NCBI RefSeq assembly: GCF_009932555.1
Contig: NZ_BLJO01000003.1
Coordinates: 1 to 64,000, forward strand
Direction: 5' to 3'
Length of the DNA stretch: 64,000 nt
Source of the DNA: Steroidobacter agaridevorans
Lineage (GTDB): Bacteria; Pseudomonadota; Gammaproteobacteria; Steroidobacterales; Steroidobacteraceae
Shown: one piece after another, positions 40,649-48,945 of the stretch
Numbering within the stretch: the stretch's first letter is position 1
Layout: the number at the start of each line of letters is the position of its first letter
The notes under the pieces: model-generated
What the model was told of the DNA's origin: nothing
What the model saw: only the letters and a program-made list of their open reading frames with translations
The model's database searches: none
Program-made: the position numbers and the translations under genes

Positions 40649-42958
40649 ATGAAGAGATTGAACGATGTTCGCTTCGGGGGTGGCATGGGTTCGATTGGCA
40701 CCTGCGCACTGCTCTGTGTCACGTCGCTCGCCGCCGCGTCGGCAGTACCGACTTCGTCGATGACAGTCGAGACATTCGAAACTGCGGCGCCCGAGCGCCT
40801 CTCCGTGCAGCACGCTGGCATCCAGCGCATCGGTGGCAACGGCGTGACTGAAGGCACGCGAGCGCTGCAGATCGACTTCGAGCCACGCGAGGAGAGCACC
40901 GTAACGCTGCAAGCGCCGCAGACGTGGGATTGGAGCGGACACGGCGATGTCAATCTGGCGCTCGATGTCACCAACCTCAGCAAGCTTTCGACCCAGCTCT
41001 ATGTAGTTCTCATCGACGAGCGTGGCGCCAGCCAATCGCGCGCCACCGTCATTCCGGCGGGCACGTCGCAGACGGTTTATGCAGTGCTGAATGGATTCGT
41101 GGGCACGGTGGATGCGGGCATGAGAGAGACTCCGCCAGCGTGGCAATCCGTCGAGAGCAAGATGTCGTGGCGCTGGGGCGATAAAAAATTCGATCTCACC
41201 CGCGTGAAAAAGATCGTACTTGCCACGCAGTCGCTCATGGCACCGCGGCGCCTGGTGGTCGACAACGTGCGCCTGCGAGTCAACCCGCCCGTGGACCCGT
41301 TTTACCTGAGCGGCTTGGTGGACGAGTTTGGACAGAACGCACGCTTGCAGTATCCGACCAAGATCCACTCCTTGCAGGAACTCCAGCAAGCCGCCCGCAC
41401 GGAGTTGGCTCAATTGGCCAACTCGAAGGGCCCCGCCGGCCGCTCCCGATTCGGCGGTTGGAGCGAGGGACCCAAGCGCAAGGCCACCGGATACTTCCGC
41501 GCCGAGAAAGTGGATGGCAAATGGTGGCTGATCGATCCGGAGGGCTACCTGCACTTCTCGAGCGCCCTCGCCAATGTGCGCATGGCGAATCTCGACACAG
41601 TCACTGGCTATGACTTCGGCAGCGCGCGCGTGCGCCACATCGATGGCGAGGAACTCACTCCCGAAGACTCGGCCGATATCGTGCCGGTGAAGGGGGACGC
41701 TCTGAACACGCGCTTTCTCGCATCGCCGCTGCGCCGTCAGATGTTTGAATGGCTGCCGGCCTACGACGACCCGCTGGGAGAGCACTATGGTTACCGCCGC
41801 ACCTTCCACATGGGGCCGCTCGAGCACGGCGAGATCTACAGCTTCTACCGGGCCAATCTCGAGCGCCGCTACGGCGAGAGCTCGCCAGGCTCCTACATGC
41901 GCACGTGGCGCCAGGTCACCATCGATCGGATGCGCGACTGGGGATTCACGTCGTTAGGGAACTGGATCGATCCGATGTTCTACGACAATGAGAAGGTTCC
42001 TTACTTTGCCAACGGCTGGATCATCGGCAACTACAAGACCGTGTCCTCCGGCAGCGACGTGTGGGCGCCGATGCCCGATCCGTACGATCCGGAGTTCGTG
42101 CGGCGCGCTCGCCTCACGATCGAGCAGGTGGCGCGCGAGGTCAAGGGCTCGCCATGGTGCGTGGGAGTCTTCATCGACAATGAGAAGAGCTGGGGACGTC
42201 TCGACAGCGATCGCGCGCACTTCGCCATCGCGCTCGACGCACTGTCGAGATCCGCTGCGGACAGTCCGGCGAAGGCGCGGTTCGTGAGCATTTTGCAAGC
42301 GCGCTACCCGCAGGTCGGTGCACTGAACGACGCATGGAAGACCGATTTCAAGAGCTGGGAGCAGTTTGCCGCGACGGCGAAAGTGCAGACGATCACGCCG
42401 GCGATGAAATCGGATCTGTCGCAGCTGCTCTTCGATTTCTCCGATCGCTACTTCCGTGTCGTGCACGATGAGCTTGCCAAAGCCATGCCGAATCATATGT
42501 ACATGGGAGTGCGCATGGCCGAATGGGGCATGCCGGAGGAAACGATCCGCGCGGCCAAGAAGTATGTCGACGTGATGAGCTTCAACAATTATCGTGAGGC
42601 CATGCACCCGGATACCTGGGGTTTCCTGAAGAATCTGGATGTGCCGACGATCATCGGCGAGTTCCACATCGGCTCCACGGCGGATACCGGCCTGTATCAT
42701 CCGGGATTGGTCCACGGCACGAATCAAGCCGATCGTGCGCGGATCTACCAGCAGTACATGGAAACGGTGATCGACAACCCGGCGATGGTGGGTGCGCACT
42801 GGTTCCAGTACATCGATGACCCGGTAACGGGCCGCGCCTACGACGGCGAGAACTACAACGTCGGGTTCGTGACCAATACCGATATTCCTTATCCAGAGAT
42901 GGTCGAGGCGGCCAAGCGGATCAACTACGGTATCTACGAGCGCCGTCATGGCAAATGA
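40649..42958 (+). CDS. GH50 beta-agarase
   Basis: A 769-residue secreted enzyme with a signal peptide ending near SLAAASA. An N-terminal beta-sandwich, CBM-like domain (about residues 30-220) precedes a GH50 (beta/alpha)8 domain with YFRAEKVDGKWWLIDPEGYL. The acid/base Glu is in VFIDNEKSWG (Glu512) and the nucleophile in TIIGEFHIGS (Glu671). GH50 enzymes are mainly exo-beta-agarases that release neoagarobiose from agarose. The end overlaps the MFS carrier gene by 11 bp. Confidence 0.9.
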   Translation: MKRLNDVRFGGGMGSIGTCALLCVTSLAAASAVPTSSMTVETFETAAPERLSVQHAGIQRIGGNGVTEGTRALQIDFEPREESTVTLQAPQTWDWSGHGDVNLALDVTNLSKLSTQLYVVLIDERGASQSRATVIPAGTSQTVYAVLNGFVGTVDAGMRETPPAWQSVESKMSWRWGDKKFDLTRVKKIVLATQSLMAPRRLVVDNVRLRVNPPVDPFYLSGLVDEFGQNARLQYPTKIHSLQELQQAARTELAQLANSKGPAGRSRFGGWSEGPKRKATGYFRAEKVDGKWWLIDPEGYLHFSSALANVRMANLDTVTGYDFGSARVRHIDGEELTPEDSADIVPVKGDALNTRFLASPLRRQMFEWLPAYDDPLGEHYGYRRTFHMGPLEHGEIYSFYRANLERRYGESSPGSYMRTWRQVTIDRMRDWGFTSLGNWIDPMFYDNEKVPYFANGWIIGNYKTVSSGSDVWAPMPDPYDPEFVRRARLTIEQVAREVKGSPWCVGVFIDNEKSWGRLDSDRAHFAIALDALSRSAADSPAKARFVSILQARYPQVGALNDAWKTDFKSWEQFAATAKVQTITPAMKSDLSQLLFDFSDRYFRVVHDELAKAMPNHMYMGVRMAEWGMPEETIRAAKKYVDVMSFNNYREAMHPDTWGFLKNLDVPTIIGEFHIGSTADTGLYHPGLVHGTNQADRARIYQQYMETVIDNPAMVGAHWFQYIDDPVTGRAYDGENYNVGFVTNTDIPYPEMVEAAKRINYGIYERRHGK

Positions 42959-44570
42959 CATGGGGGCGATCCTGGCGGCGCCGGTGGAGCGCGGCTCGGC
43001 GATACCCACCGATCGCCGCGCCCTGGTGCTGGCGATCATGGTGTCGTTCGGCGGTTTCGTGTTCGGCCTCGACGCCGCGCTGATCTCCGGGACCGTCCGT
43101 TACATCATGCAGCAGTTCGATCTCGACGCCATCCAGCTCGGCGCCATCGTCAGCGCACCTGGCTTCGGTGTGATCTTCGCGTTGCTGGCAACCGGGTATG
43201 TTTGCGACCGGCTGGGTCGGCGCAAGACGTTGCTGATCATCGGATCCTTGTACCTGCTCTCTGCAGTGGCATCGGTCCTCTCGCAGAGCTTCGTGCAGCT
43301 CACGGCGGCGCGCTTCCTCGGTGGCTTGGCATTTGCCTCGCTGTCGGTTTCGTCGATGTATGTGGGGGAGATTGCTCCGCCCGCCAGACGCGGCCGGCTC
43401 GTAGCCATCAATCAGCTCAACATCGTGCTGGGTCTGTTCGCGGCGTACCTGCTCAACTATCTCATTCAAGGTTGGGCCAGCAGCGAATGGGCGCCCCAGC
43501 TCGGGCTGGACCGATATACCTGGCAGTGGATGCTCGGCATGCAAATTCCACCTGCGATCCTGTGGATCGCGCTGTTGTGGCGCATTCCTGAAAGCCCCCG
43601 CTGGCTGATGTTGAAAGGAGAGCGAGAGCGGGCGCGCAGCGTGCTCTGCCGATTGATGCCCGAGTCTGCGGTTCCGGAGGCCTTGCGTGAGATCGAGGGG
43701 ACACTCGACAAGGGACGGACCGAGACGCGGAGCGCAAGCACGGCTCAGCAGCTGCGGCACATGTTCCAACCAGCCCTACGCCGCGCCACTGTAGTAGGTG
43801 TCGTAATTGCCGCCGTGCAGCCCACGACCGGGATCAACGCCATCATGTTCTACGCCCCGCACGTGTTCGAGCAATTGGGCGTGGGGGTCGACGCCTCGTT
43901 CCTGCAATCGGTGTTGATCGGCGTGGTCAGCGTGCTGGCGACTGCGCTCGCGCTGGGGCTCATCGACAGGCTCGGCCGCAAGACGCTGCTGGTGATCGGA
44001 CTGGGAACAGCGGCCGTCAGCCTTGCGGCGTGCGCGATCGGATTCGCGATGGCTACGTACAGGATCGAGGCGCCAGCGGTCGAGGTATTGCCTGCAACCA
44101 TCGATCGTACGGCGCTCGCGTCACTGGTCGGACGCACATTCGCCAACGACGTGGAGCTCAAGAGTGAGCTGTCGGCCGCGCTGGGTCGATCGGTCGCGCA
44201 TGTACACCAGGCGGAGCTGATGCAGGCCGCCACTCACATCAACGTGTGGCTGGTCCTGGGCGGCATCATGGCCTTCATCGCCGCCTTTCAGTTTTCCATC
44301 GGACCCATCATGTGGGTGATACTTTCCGAGATCTTTCCGACAGACGTGCGGGGTGTCGCGATTCCGGCCTGTGCACTGATCACCAGCGTGCTGAGTTATC
44401 TGGTCCAGCAGTTCTTTCCGTGGCAACTCGCCACCTGGGGCGCAGTAGCGATTTTCGTGTCTTATGCCGCCTCGGTTCTGATCGGGCTCGCCGTGCTGGT
44501 GCGGCTGCTGCCGGAAACCAAGGGCCGTTCGATCGAGCAGATCGCCACCGAGATGAGAGGAGCGCATTGA
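42948..44570 (+). CDS. MFS sugar porter (XylE/GLUT family)
   Basis: A 540-residue twelve-helix inner-membrane sugar:H+ symporter. Sugar-porter motifs are GYVCDRLGRRKTLL, the PESPRWLMLKGE loop, QPTTGINAIMFYAP, LIDRLGRKTLL and the ending PETKGRSIEQI. A longer than usual loop lies before the tenth helix. It starts inside the GH50 gene end, so its expression is tied to agarose hydrolysis. The likely cargo is galactose or another agarose product. Confidence 0.9.
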   Translation: MANDMGAILAAPVERGSAIPTDRRALVLAIMVSFGGFVFGLDAALISGTVRYIMQQFDLDAIQLGAIVSAPGFGVIFALLATGYVCDRLGRRKTLLIIGSLYLLSAVASVLSQSFVQLTAARFLGGLAFASLSVSSMYVGEIAPPARRGRLVAINQLNIVLGLFAAYLLNYLIQGWASSEWAPQLGLDRYTWQWMLGMQIPPAILWIALLWRIPESPRWLMLKGERERARSVLCRLMPESAVPEALREIEGTLDKGRTETRSASTAQQLRHMFQPALRRATVVGVVIAAVQPTTGINAIMFYAPHVFEQLGVGVDASFLQSVLIGVVSVLATALALGLIDRLGRKTLLVIGLGTAAVSLAACAIGFAMATYRIEAPAVEVLPATIDRTALASLVGRTFANDVELKSELSAALGRSVAHVHQAELMQAATHINVWLVLGGIMAFIAAFQFSIGPIMWVILSEIFPTDVRGVAIPACALITSVLSYLVQQFFPWQLATWGAVAIFVSYAASVLIGLAVLVRLLPETKGRSIEQIATEMRGAH

Positions 44571-45358
44571 TGAATGGGCAGCTACCGGGCAGCTCTCTTG
44601 CCGGCAAGGTTGTGGTACTCACCGGGGGCGGCGCCGGCATCGGCTGGGGCATCGCTCAGTGCTGCGCGCAGGCGGGGGCGACGGTCTTCTTCGGTCAGCG
44701 CAATCCGGAAGGGGAGGCCAAGGCGCGGCAGCTCCGCGAGCAGGGCGCTGAAGCGAAGTTCCACCGTCTCGACGTAGCCGATCCTGGCAGCATCCGGGAG
44801 TTTGCCGCCTGCGCCGTTGCGACGTATGGCAGAGTCGATGCGTTAATCAACAATGCGGGAGTGACCATCGAGGGCGACTTCCTGGAGTTCTCGGAAAGCG
44901 ACCTGGACGTGCTGTGGCAAACGAATGTTCGCTCGATCTTTTTGCTGTCCCGCGCACTCGTTCCTGCCATGCCGCGGGGCTCCGCAATCCTGAACATTTC
45001 CTCCAACCACTCGGTATCGAGCGTTGCGGGCTACGAAATGTATGCGGCCACCAAGGGCGCTATCTCCGCGATGACGCGTGCGATGTGCTGGAGTCTCGGG
45101 CCACGCGGTATTCGCGTGAACACCCTGAGCCCGGGCCTGACCCGCACCGAAGCGGTCGAAAAGATCATTGCCGATACGCCGTCGCTGGAAAGTACGTTCA
45201 ACGCGATGCACGCCGACGCGCGCTTTGCCACTGTTCACGAGATCGGCGCGCTTGCAGCGTTCCTGGTTTCAGACGGCGCGGCGGCGATGACGGGCGCAGA
45301 GTTGATCGCCGACCACGGGCTGGCGGCGCAGCTGTGCCGGGATTCCCAGCTGAAATGA
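44570..45358 (+). CDS. SDR dehydrogenase
   Basis: A 262-residue short-chain dehydrogenase: TGGGAGIGWGIAQCCAQAGA, NNAGV, the catalytic Ser in LNISSNHS, YAATKGA and LSPGLTRTEAV. The start overlaps the carrier stop (TGATG) behind a GAGGAG site. It could be a galactose dehydrogenase or keto-acid reductase of the pathway; the sequence does not decide. Confidence 0.83.
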   Translation: MNGQLPGSSLAGKVVVLTGGGAGIGWGIAQCCAQAGATVFFGQRNPEGEAKARQLREQGAEAKFHRLDVADPGSIREFAACAVATYGRVDALINNAGVTIEGDFLEFSESDLDVLWQTNVRSIFLLSRALVPAMPRGSAILNISSNHSVSSVAGYEMYAATKGAISAMTRAMCWSLGPRGIRVNTLSPGLTRTEAVEKIIADTPSLESTFNAMHADARFATVHEIGALAAFLVSDGAAAMTGAELIADHGLAAQLCRDSQLK

Positions 45359-45405
45359 CGATTGACCACATGGCGGCGTTCTACGTGCAGCAGTACGGCA
45401 AATGA
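45355..45405 (+). CDS. 16-codon bridging micro-ORF
   Basis: MTIDHMAAFYVQQYGK starts at an ATG overlapping the SDR stop (ATGA) and ends at a TGA overlapping the ATG of the next gene (ATGA). It fits a link for translational re-initiation across the 43-bp gap. Whether the peptide has a role is unknown. Confidence 0.35.
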   Translation: MTIDHMAAFYVQQYGK

Positions 45406-46547
45406 AAATCAGCGATGTCACGGCCTTTGCGATCAACGCGGGCCATCGAAATATCTGTCTGGTGAAGGTCGACACCGACGCCGGAATCGCCGGGTGGGGC
45501 GAGGCGGGGCTGTCGAGCCGGGAGCAGGCCGTCGCGGGCATGGTCCGTCACTTCAAGGAATTCCTGGTGGGAAAAGACGCCACGCGTATCGGCGCCATCT
45601 GGCAGGAACTGTATCGCGGCCAGTATTTTGAGGGCGGCCGCACGATCACCGCGGCGATCTCCGCGATCGACATCGCGTTATGGGACATCGCAGGCAAGGC
45701 GCTGGGCGTTCCGGTGCACCGATTGCTGGGCGGCATGCAGCGCGATCGCATCCCTTGTTTCATCACCAGCACGGCGCCGATGGATGACCGTCTGATCGCC
45801 GACGGAATCGCGCTGCGCGATCTGGGTTGGGACTGCATTCGCGCAACCATCGCGGGCCGCGGTGACGAGTCGATCTTCGATCCTCGCAAGGCGTTGGCCC
45901 AGGCGGCGACGGCCCTGACGGAGCTTCGCACGGCGCTGGGCAGCAGTATCGTCCTGGGCATCGACTTTCATCACCGGCTGCAGGTCGCCGAGGCTGCGTC
46001 GTTCTGTCAGCGCATGCCGCCGGGGACGTTGGATTTCCTGGAGGAGCCGATTCGCCAGCAAACGCCCGGGGCATACCAGGCGCTGAAGCACATGACTCAG
46101 ATCCCTTTGGCCATTGGTGAAGAGTTCGCATCCCGCTGGGATTTTGCGCCGTACATCGAACAGGATATAACGAGCTTCGCACGCATCGACGTCTGCAACG
46201 TCGGCGGCCTCAGCGAAGCCATGCGCATTGCCTCGCTGGCCGAAACTCACTACATCGACGTGATGCCGCACGATCCGCTGAGCCCGCTCTGTACGGCGGC
46301 CACCATACAACTATGTGCCGCGATACCCAACCTCGCCTGGTGCGAAGTCGATCCCTACGGTCTCGACACGTCGGCGTACGATCGTCTGTTTCCAGTGCGC
46401 CCGCGCCTGGAGGGAACTCACTTCCTGGTGAATCAGTCCCCCGGTCTGGGCATCGAGGTCGATGAGTCCGCGGTGCGCTCGGCGAGCTTCTCGTACTGGG
46501 AGCCGCCGCGCCGCTACAAGCCGGACGGTTCTTATACAAACTGGTGA
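45402..46547 (+). CDS. Enolase superfamily enzyme, candidate 3,6-anhydrogalactonate cycloisomerase
   Basis: A 381-residue mandelate racemase/galactonate dehydratase-type enzyme. It has ISAIDIALWDIAGKALGVPV, metal ligands in LGIDFHHRL, FLEEPI and IGEEF, and the catalytic His in VMPHDPLSPLC. The DFH...H arrangement is that of galactonate dehydratases and the known 3,6-anhydro-L-galactonate cycloisomerase, which turns the anhydro acid into KDGal. With an aldehyde dehydrogenase and dgoK/dgoA nearby, that role is favoured; galactonate dehydratase is the alternative. Confidence 0.83.
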   Translation: MKISDVTAFAINAGHRNICLVKVDTDAGIAGWGEAGLSSREQAVAGMVRHFKEFLVGKDATRIGAIWQELYRGQYFEGGRTITAAISAIDIALWDIAGKALGVPVHRLLGGMQRDRIPCFITSTAPMDDRLIADGIALRDLGWDCIRATIAGRGDESIFDPRKALAQAATALTELRTALGSSIVLGIDFHHRLQVAEAASFCQRMPPGTLDFLEEPIRQQTPGAYQALKHMTQIPLAIGEEFASRWDFAPYIEQDITSFARIDVCNVGGLSEAMRIASLAETHYIDVMPHDPLSPLCTAATIQLCAAIPNLAWCEVDPYGLDTSAYDRLFPVRPRLEGTHFLVNQSPGLGIEVDESAVRSASFSYWEPPRRYKPDGSYTNW

Positions 46548-46563
46548 GGAGTAGGCGCCGCAA

Positions 46564-47895
46564 GTGTCGCCGTGGTCGATCACCATCGTGCATTCACCTT
46601 CAGTTACGCGGCGCTCGCGCCTGATGCTCGTGGCGGTGCTCGTCACCGTCGTCATCAACTATCTCGACCGTACCAACATCTCGATCGCCGCGATCGGCCT
46701 GGCGGCGGAGCTGGCCCTGTCCCCGGCGCAGATGGGACTGCTCTTCTCTGCTTTCGCCTGGAGCTATTCCCTCTGCCAGTTGCCCGGCGGAATTCTGGCG
46801 GATCGGGTGCGGCCGCGCGTGCTCTATCCTGCGCTGCTAGTGTGCTGGTCCCTGGCTACGCTCGCGCAGGGAATGGCAGCGTCGTTCGCGTGGCTGGTGG
46901 TGTGTCGGGTTCTCGTCGGTATCTTCGAGGCACCCTCCTATCCCATCAACAACCGGGTGGTCAGCAGCTGGTTCGTCGCGGACCGTAGAGCTGGAGCGAT
47001 CGGCATCTATACCTCCGGCCAGTTTCTGGGCCTGGCCGGATTGGCGCCGGTGCTGGTGGCCTTCCAGGCGACCTTTGGCTGGCGCGCGCTGTTTTTCGCC
47101 TGCGGCGCGATCGGTATCCTCTGGGCCTGGGTGTGGCACTCGTTCTATCGGGATCCGGACCAGGATTCGAAACTCACTGACGCCGATCTCTCGGCGTTGC
47201 GCTCCGGTGGAGCTCTGCTGGATTGGAAGCGGCCGACGCAAGCACCCCGATTCGTGTTCGTCGCGAGCGATCTGAAGCATGCGTTCTCGCACCGAGCGCT
47301 TTGGGGCCTGTACTGCGGGCAGTTCTGTATCGGCACGCTCACCGCGTTCTTTCTCACCTGGTTCCCGTCGTACCTGGTGCAAGCAAGAGGGATGCAGTTC
47401 GAGAGTATCGGCGCAATGACTGCCGTGCCCTTCCTCGCCGCAATGGGCGGCGTGGTGCTTGCCGGGCTGGTGTCCGACTGGCTGGTGCGCAACGGCGTAT
47501 CCAATGGACTGGCTCGCAAGGCTCCCGTGTTGACCGGCATGGCGCTGTCAGGCGCCGTGCTCGCGATCCCTTACGTTGGCGATGACGCGACGGTGCTGGC
47601 GATCATGGCAATCGCCTTTTTCGGCAACGGGCTGGCCTCCATCAACTGGGTGTTCGTTTCGATGCTCGCGCCGCCCGGTCACCTCGGTCTGGTCGGAGGA
47701 GTCTTCAATCTGGTCGGAGGACTGTCGGCGGCGGTGACTCCGATCGCGATCGGAATGCTCGTGCGCGGCGGAGACTTCAGCGCCGCCATGGCGTATATTG
47801 GCGCGGTCGGCATGGTTGGCTTCGCTTGCTATACCGTGCTGATGAGCGGGATCGACGGCAGATTGCCGAATGCGATCGGCCAATCCCATCCATAG
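46564..47895 (+). CDS. MFS anion:cation symporter (sugar-acid type)
   Basis: A 443-residue MFS carrier of the anion:cation symporter family. It has VINYLDRTNISIAAIGLAAE, QLPGGILADRVRPR and IFEAPSYPINNRVVSSWF, like galactonate/hexuronate transporters (DgoT, ExuT). It would import sugar acids made outside or in the periplasm, which fits the Tat-exported lactonase. The GTG start has GAGGAG 12 bp upstream. Confidence 0.86.
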   Translation: MSPWSITIVHSPSVTRRSRLMLVAVLVTVVINYLDRTNISIAAIGLAAELALSPAQMGLLFSAFAWSYSLCQLPGGILADRVRPRVLYPALLVCWSLATLAQGMAASFAWLVVCRVLVGIFEAPSYPINNRVVSSWFVADRRAGAIGIYTSGQFLGLAGLAPVLVAFQATFGWRALFFACGAIGILWAWVWHSFYRDPDQDSKLTDADLSALRSGGALLDWKRPTQAPRFVFVASDLKHAFSHRALWGLYCGQFCIGTLTAFFLTWFPSYLVQARGMQFESIGAMTAVPFLAAMGGVVLAGLVSDWLVRNGVSNGLARKAPVLTGMALSGAVLAIPYVGDDATVLAIMAIAFFGNGLASINWVFVSMLAPPGHLGLVGGVFNLVGGLSAAVTPIAIGMLVRGGDFSAAMAYIGAVGMVGFACYTVLMSGIDGRLPNAIGQSHP

Positions 47896-47985
47896 GGAAA
47901 ATCTCGCGCAGGCGGCGGGGCGCATGCTCGTTCTCCCGACACTCGCCGCTACGCGAACGACGGCCCAGAGGGGGCCACTGCGAAG

Positions 47986-48597
47986 ATGAAAACAAACGGT
48001 GCCGTGATCGTCCAGGTACGTGAGCAGATTGCCGAACGGCTGCGTCTCGACATCATTTCCGGAGCCTTGGCGCCCAATCAGAAGATCACCGAGGAGGCGC
48101 TGGCGCAGCGGTTCGGTGTGTCCCGCGGCCGCATTCGCGATGTCTTGCTGGAGTTGTCCAAGGAGGGCTTGATCGTCAACCGAGCCAATCGCGGCAGCAC
48201 GGTCAACAACGTGCCCTCGACCGATCTGCAAGCGTTGATGATCAAGCTGCGTCTGGCAATCGAGACGTTCGCGATCCGACAGGCGATCCGTGCGCGTCCC
48301 ACGCAATTGCTCGATGATCTTACGGCGGCCTTCAAGGATCTTTCGGAGCGGCTGGAGGCAGGGGATTTCGCGGAAGTCACGCACGCCGACATCGCTTTTC
48401 ACAGAGTCATCGTCATGGCGGCGGGCGGTGAGGACCTGGTGAACCTCTGGCAACCGATCGTGTTGCGAATGCGCATGAACTACAAGCGGATCAGCACGCC
48501 GAAACAGGCGATTGCCGAGCACAAGAAAATTCTCGATGCCATCCGCAAGGCGGATGCGAGCGCGGCCGTCGCCGCGCTCGAAGCCAATATTCGCTAG
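47986..48597 (+). CDS. GntR/FCD transcription regulator, likely repressor of the locus
   Basis: A 203-residue GntR-family regulator. The winged helix reads IAERLRLDIISGALAPNQKI followed by ALAQRFGVSRGRIRDVLLEL. An FCD ligand domain follows with its metal residues (THADIAFHRVI and EHKKILDAI). FCD repressors bind sugar acids and release DNA. It is the only regulator in the agar locus, and a 17-bp palindrome is repeated at five promoters there, so it is the natural candidate to bind it. It is slightly shorter than typical members. Confidence 0.85.
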   Translation: MKTNGAVIVQVREQIAERLRLDIISGALAPNQKITEEALAQRFGVSRGRIRDVLLELSKEGLIVNRANRGSTVNNVPSTDLQALMIKLRLAIETFAIRQAIRARPTQLLDDLTAAFKDLSERLEAGDFAEVTHADIAFHRVIVMAAGGEDLVNLWQPIVLRMRMNYKRISTPKQAIAEHKKILDAIRKADASAAVAALEANIR

Positions 48598-48827
48598 CAG
48601 AGCCAGGCATTCCCGGCGCGACATGCTCAGCGCCGGCGCCGAGCCACGAGCACCGCTGCCGCCCGTTCAGCGCGCATAGCCGGCGGGCAATCGCCCGGTA
48701 CTCGATTTCCATCTCTCGACACCCCGCCGAACGCACCTGCCTTTTCGATCCCCCCGTCCTCGGCGCACGAGACGCCGCGTGCCTGCTCGTTCAGCCGCGT
48801 GTTTTCGGTCTGTAGCCAGTTGTTGAC

Positions 48828-48851
48828 TGTCGACTGTTGACAATTGACAAG
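48828..48851. promoter_or_regulatory. Agar-regulon operators E1 and E2 (overlapping)
   Basis: Two overlapping copies: minus-strand TTGTCAACAGTCGACAG (48828-48844) and TTGTCAATTGTCAACAG (48835-48851). They lie about 95 bp before the second receptor gene. Confidence 0.6.
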
Positions 48852-48945
48852 TAGCATTACAACATATGACCAGGCTGCACGGAGAACGCGCCTCTGGCTG
48901 CGTCCCGCAAGCGGCTCAAGAATAAAATCGCTGGAGGGGGAGACC

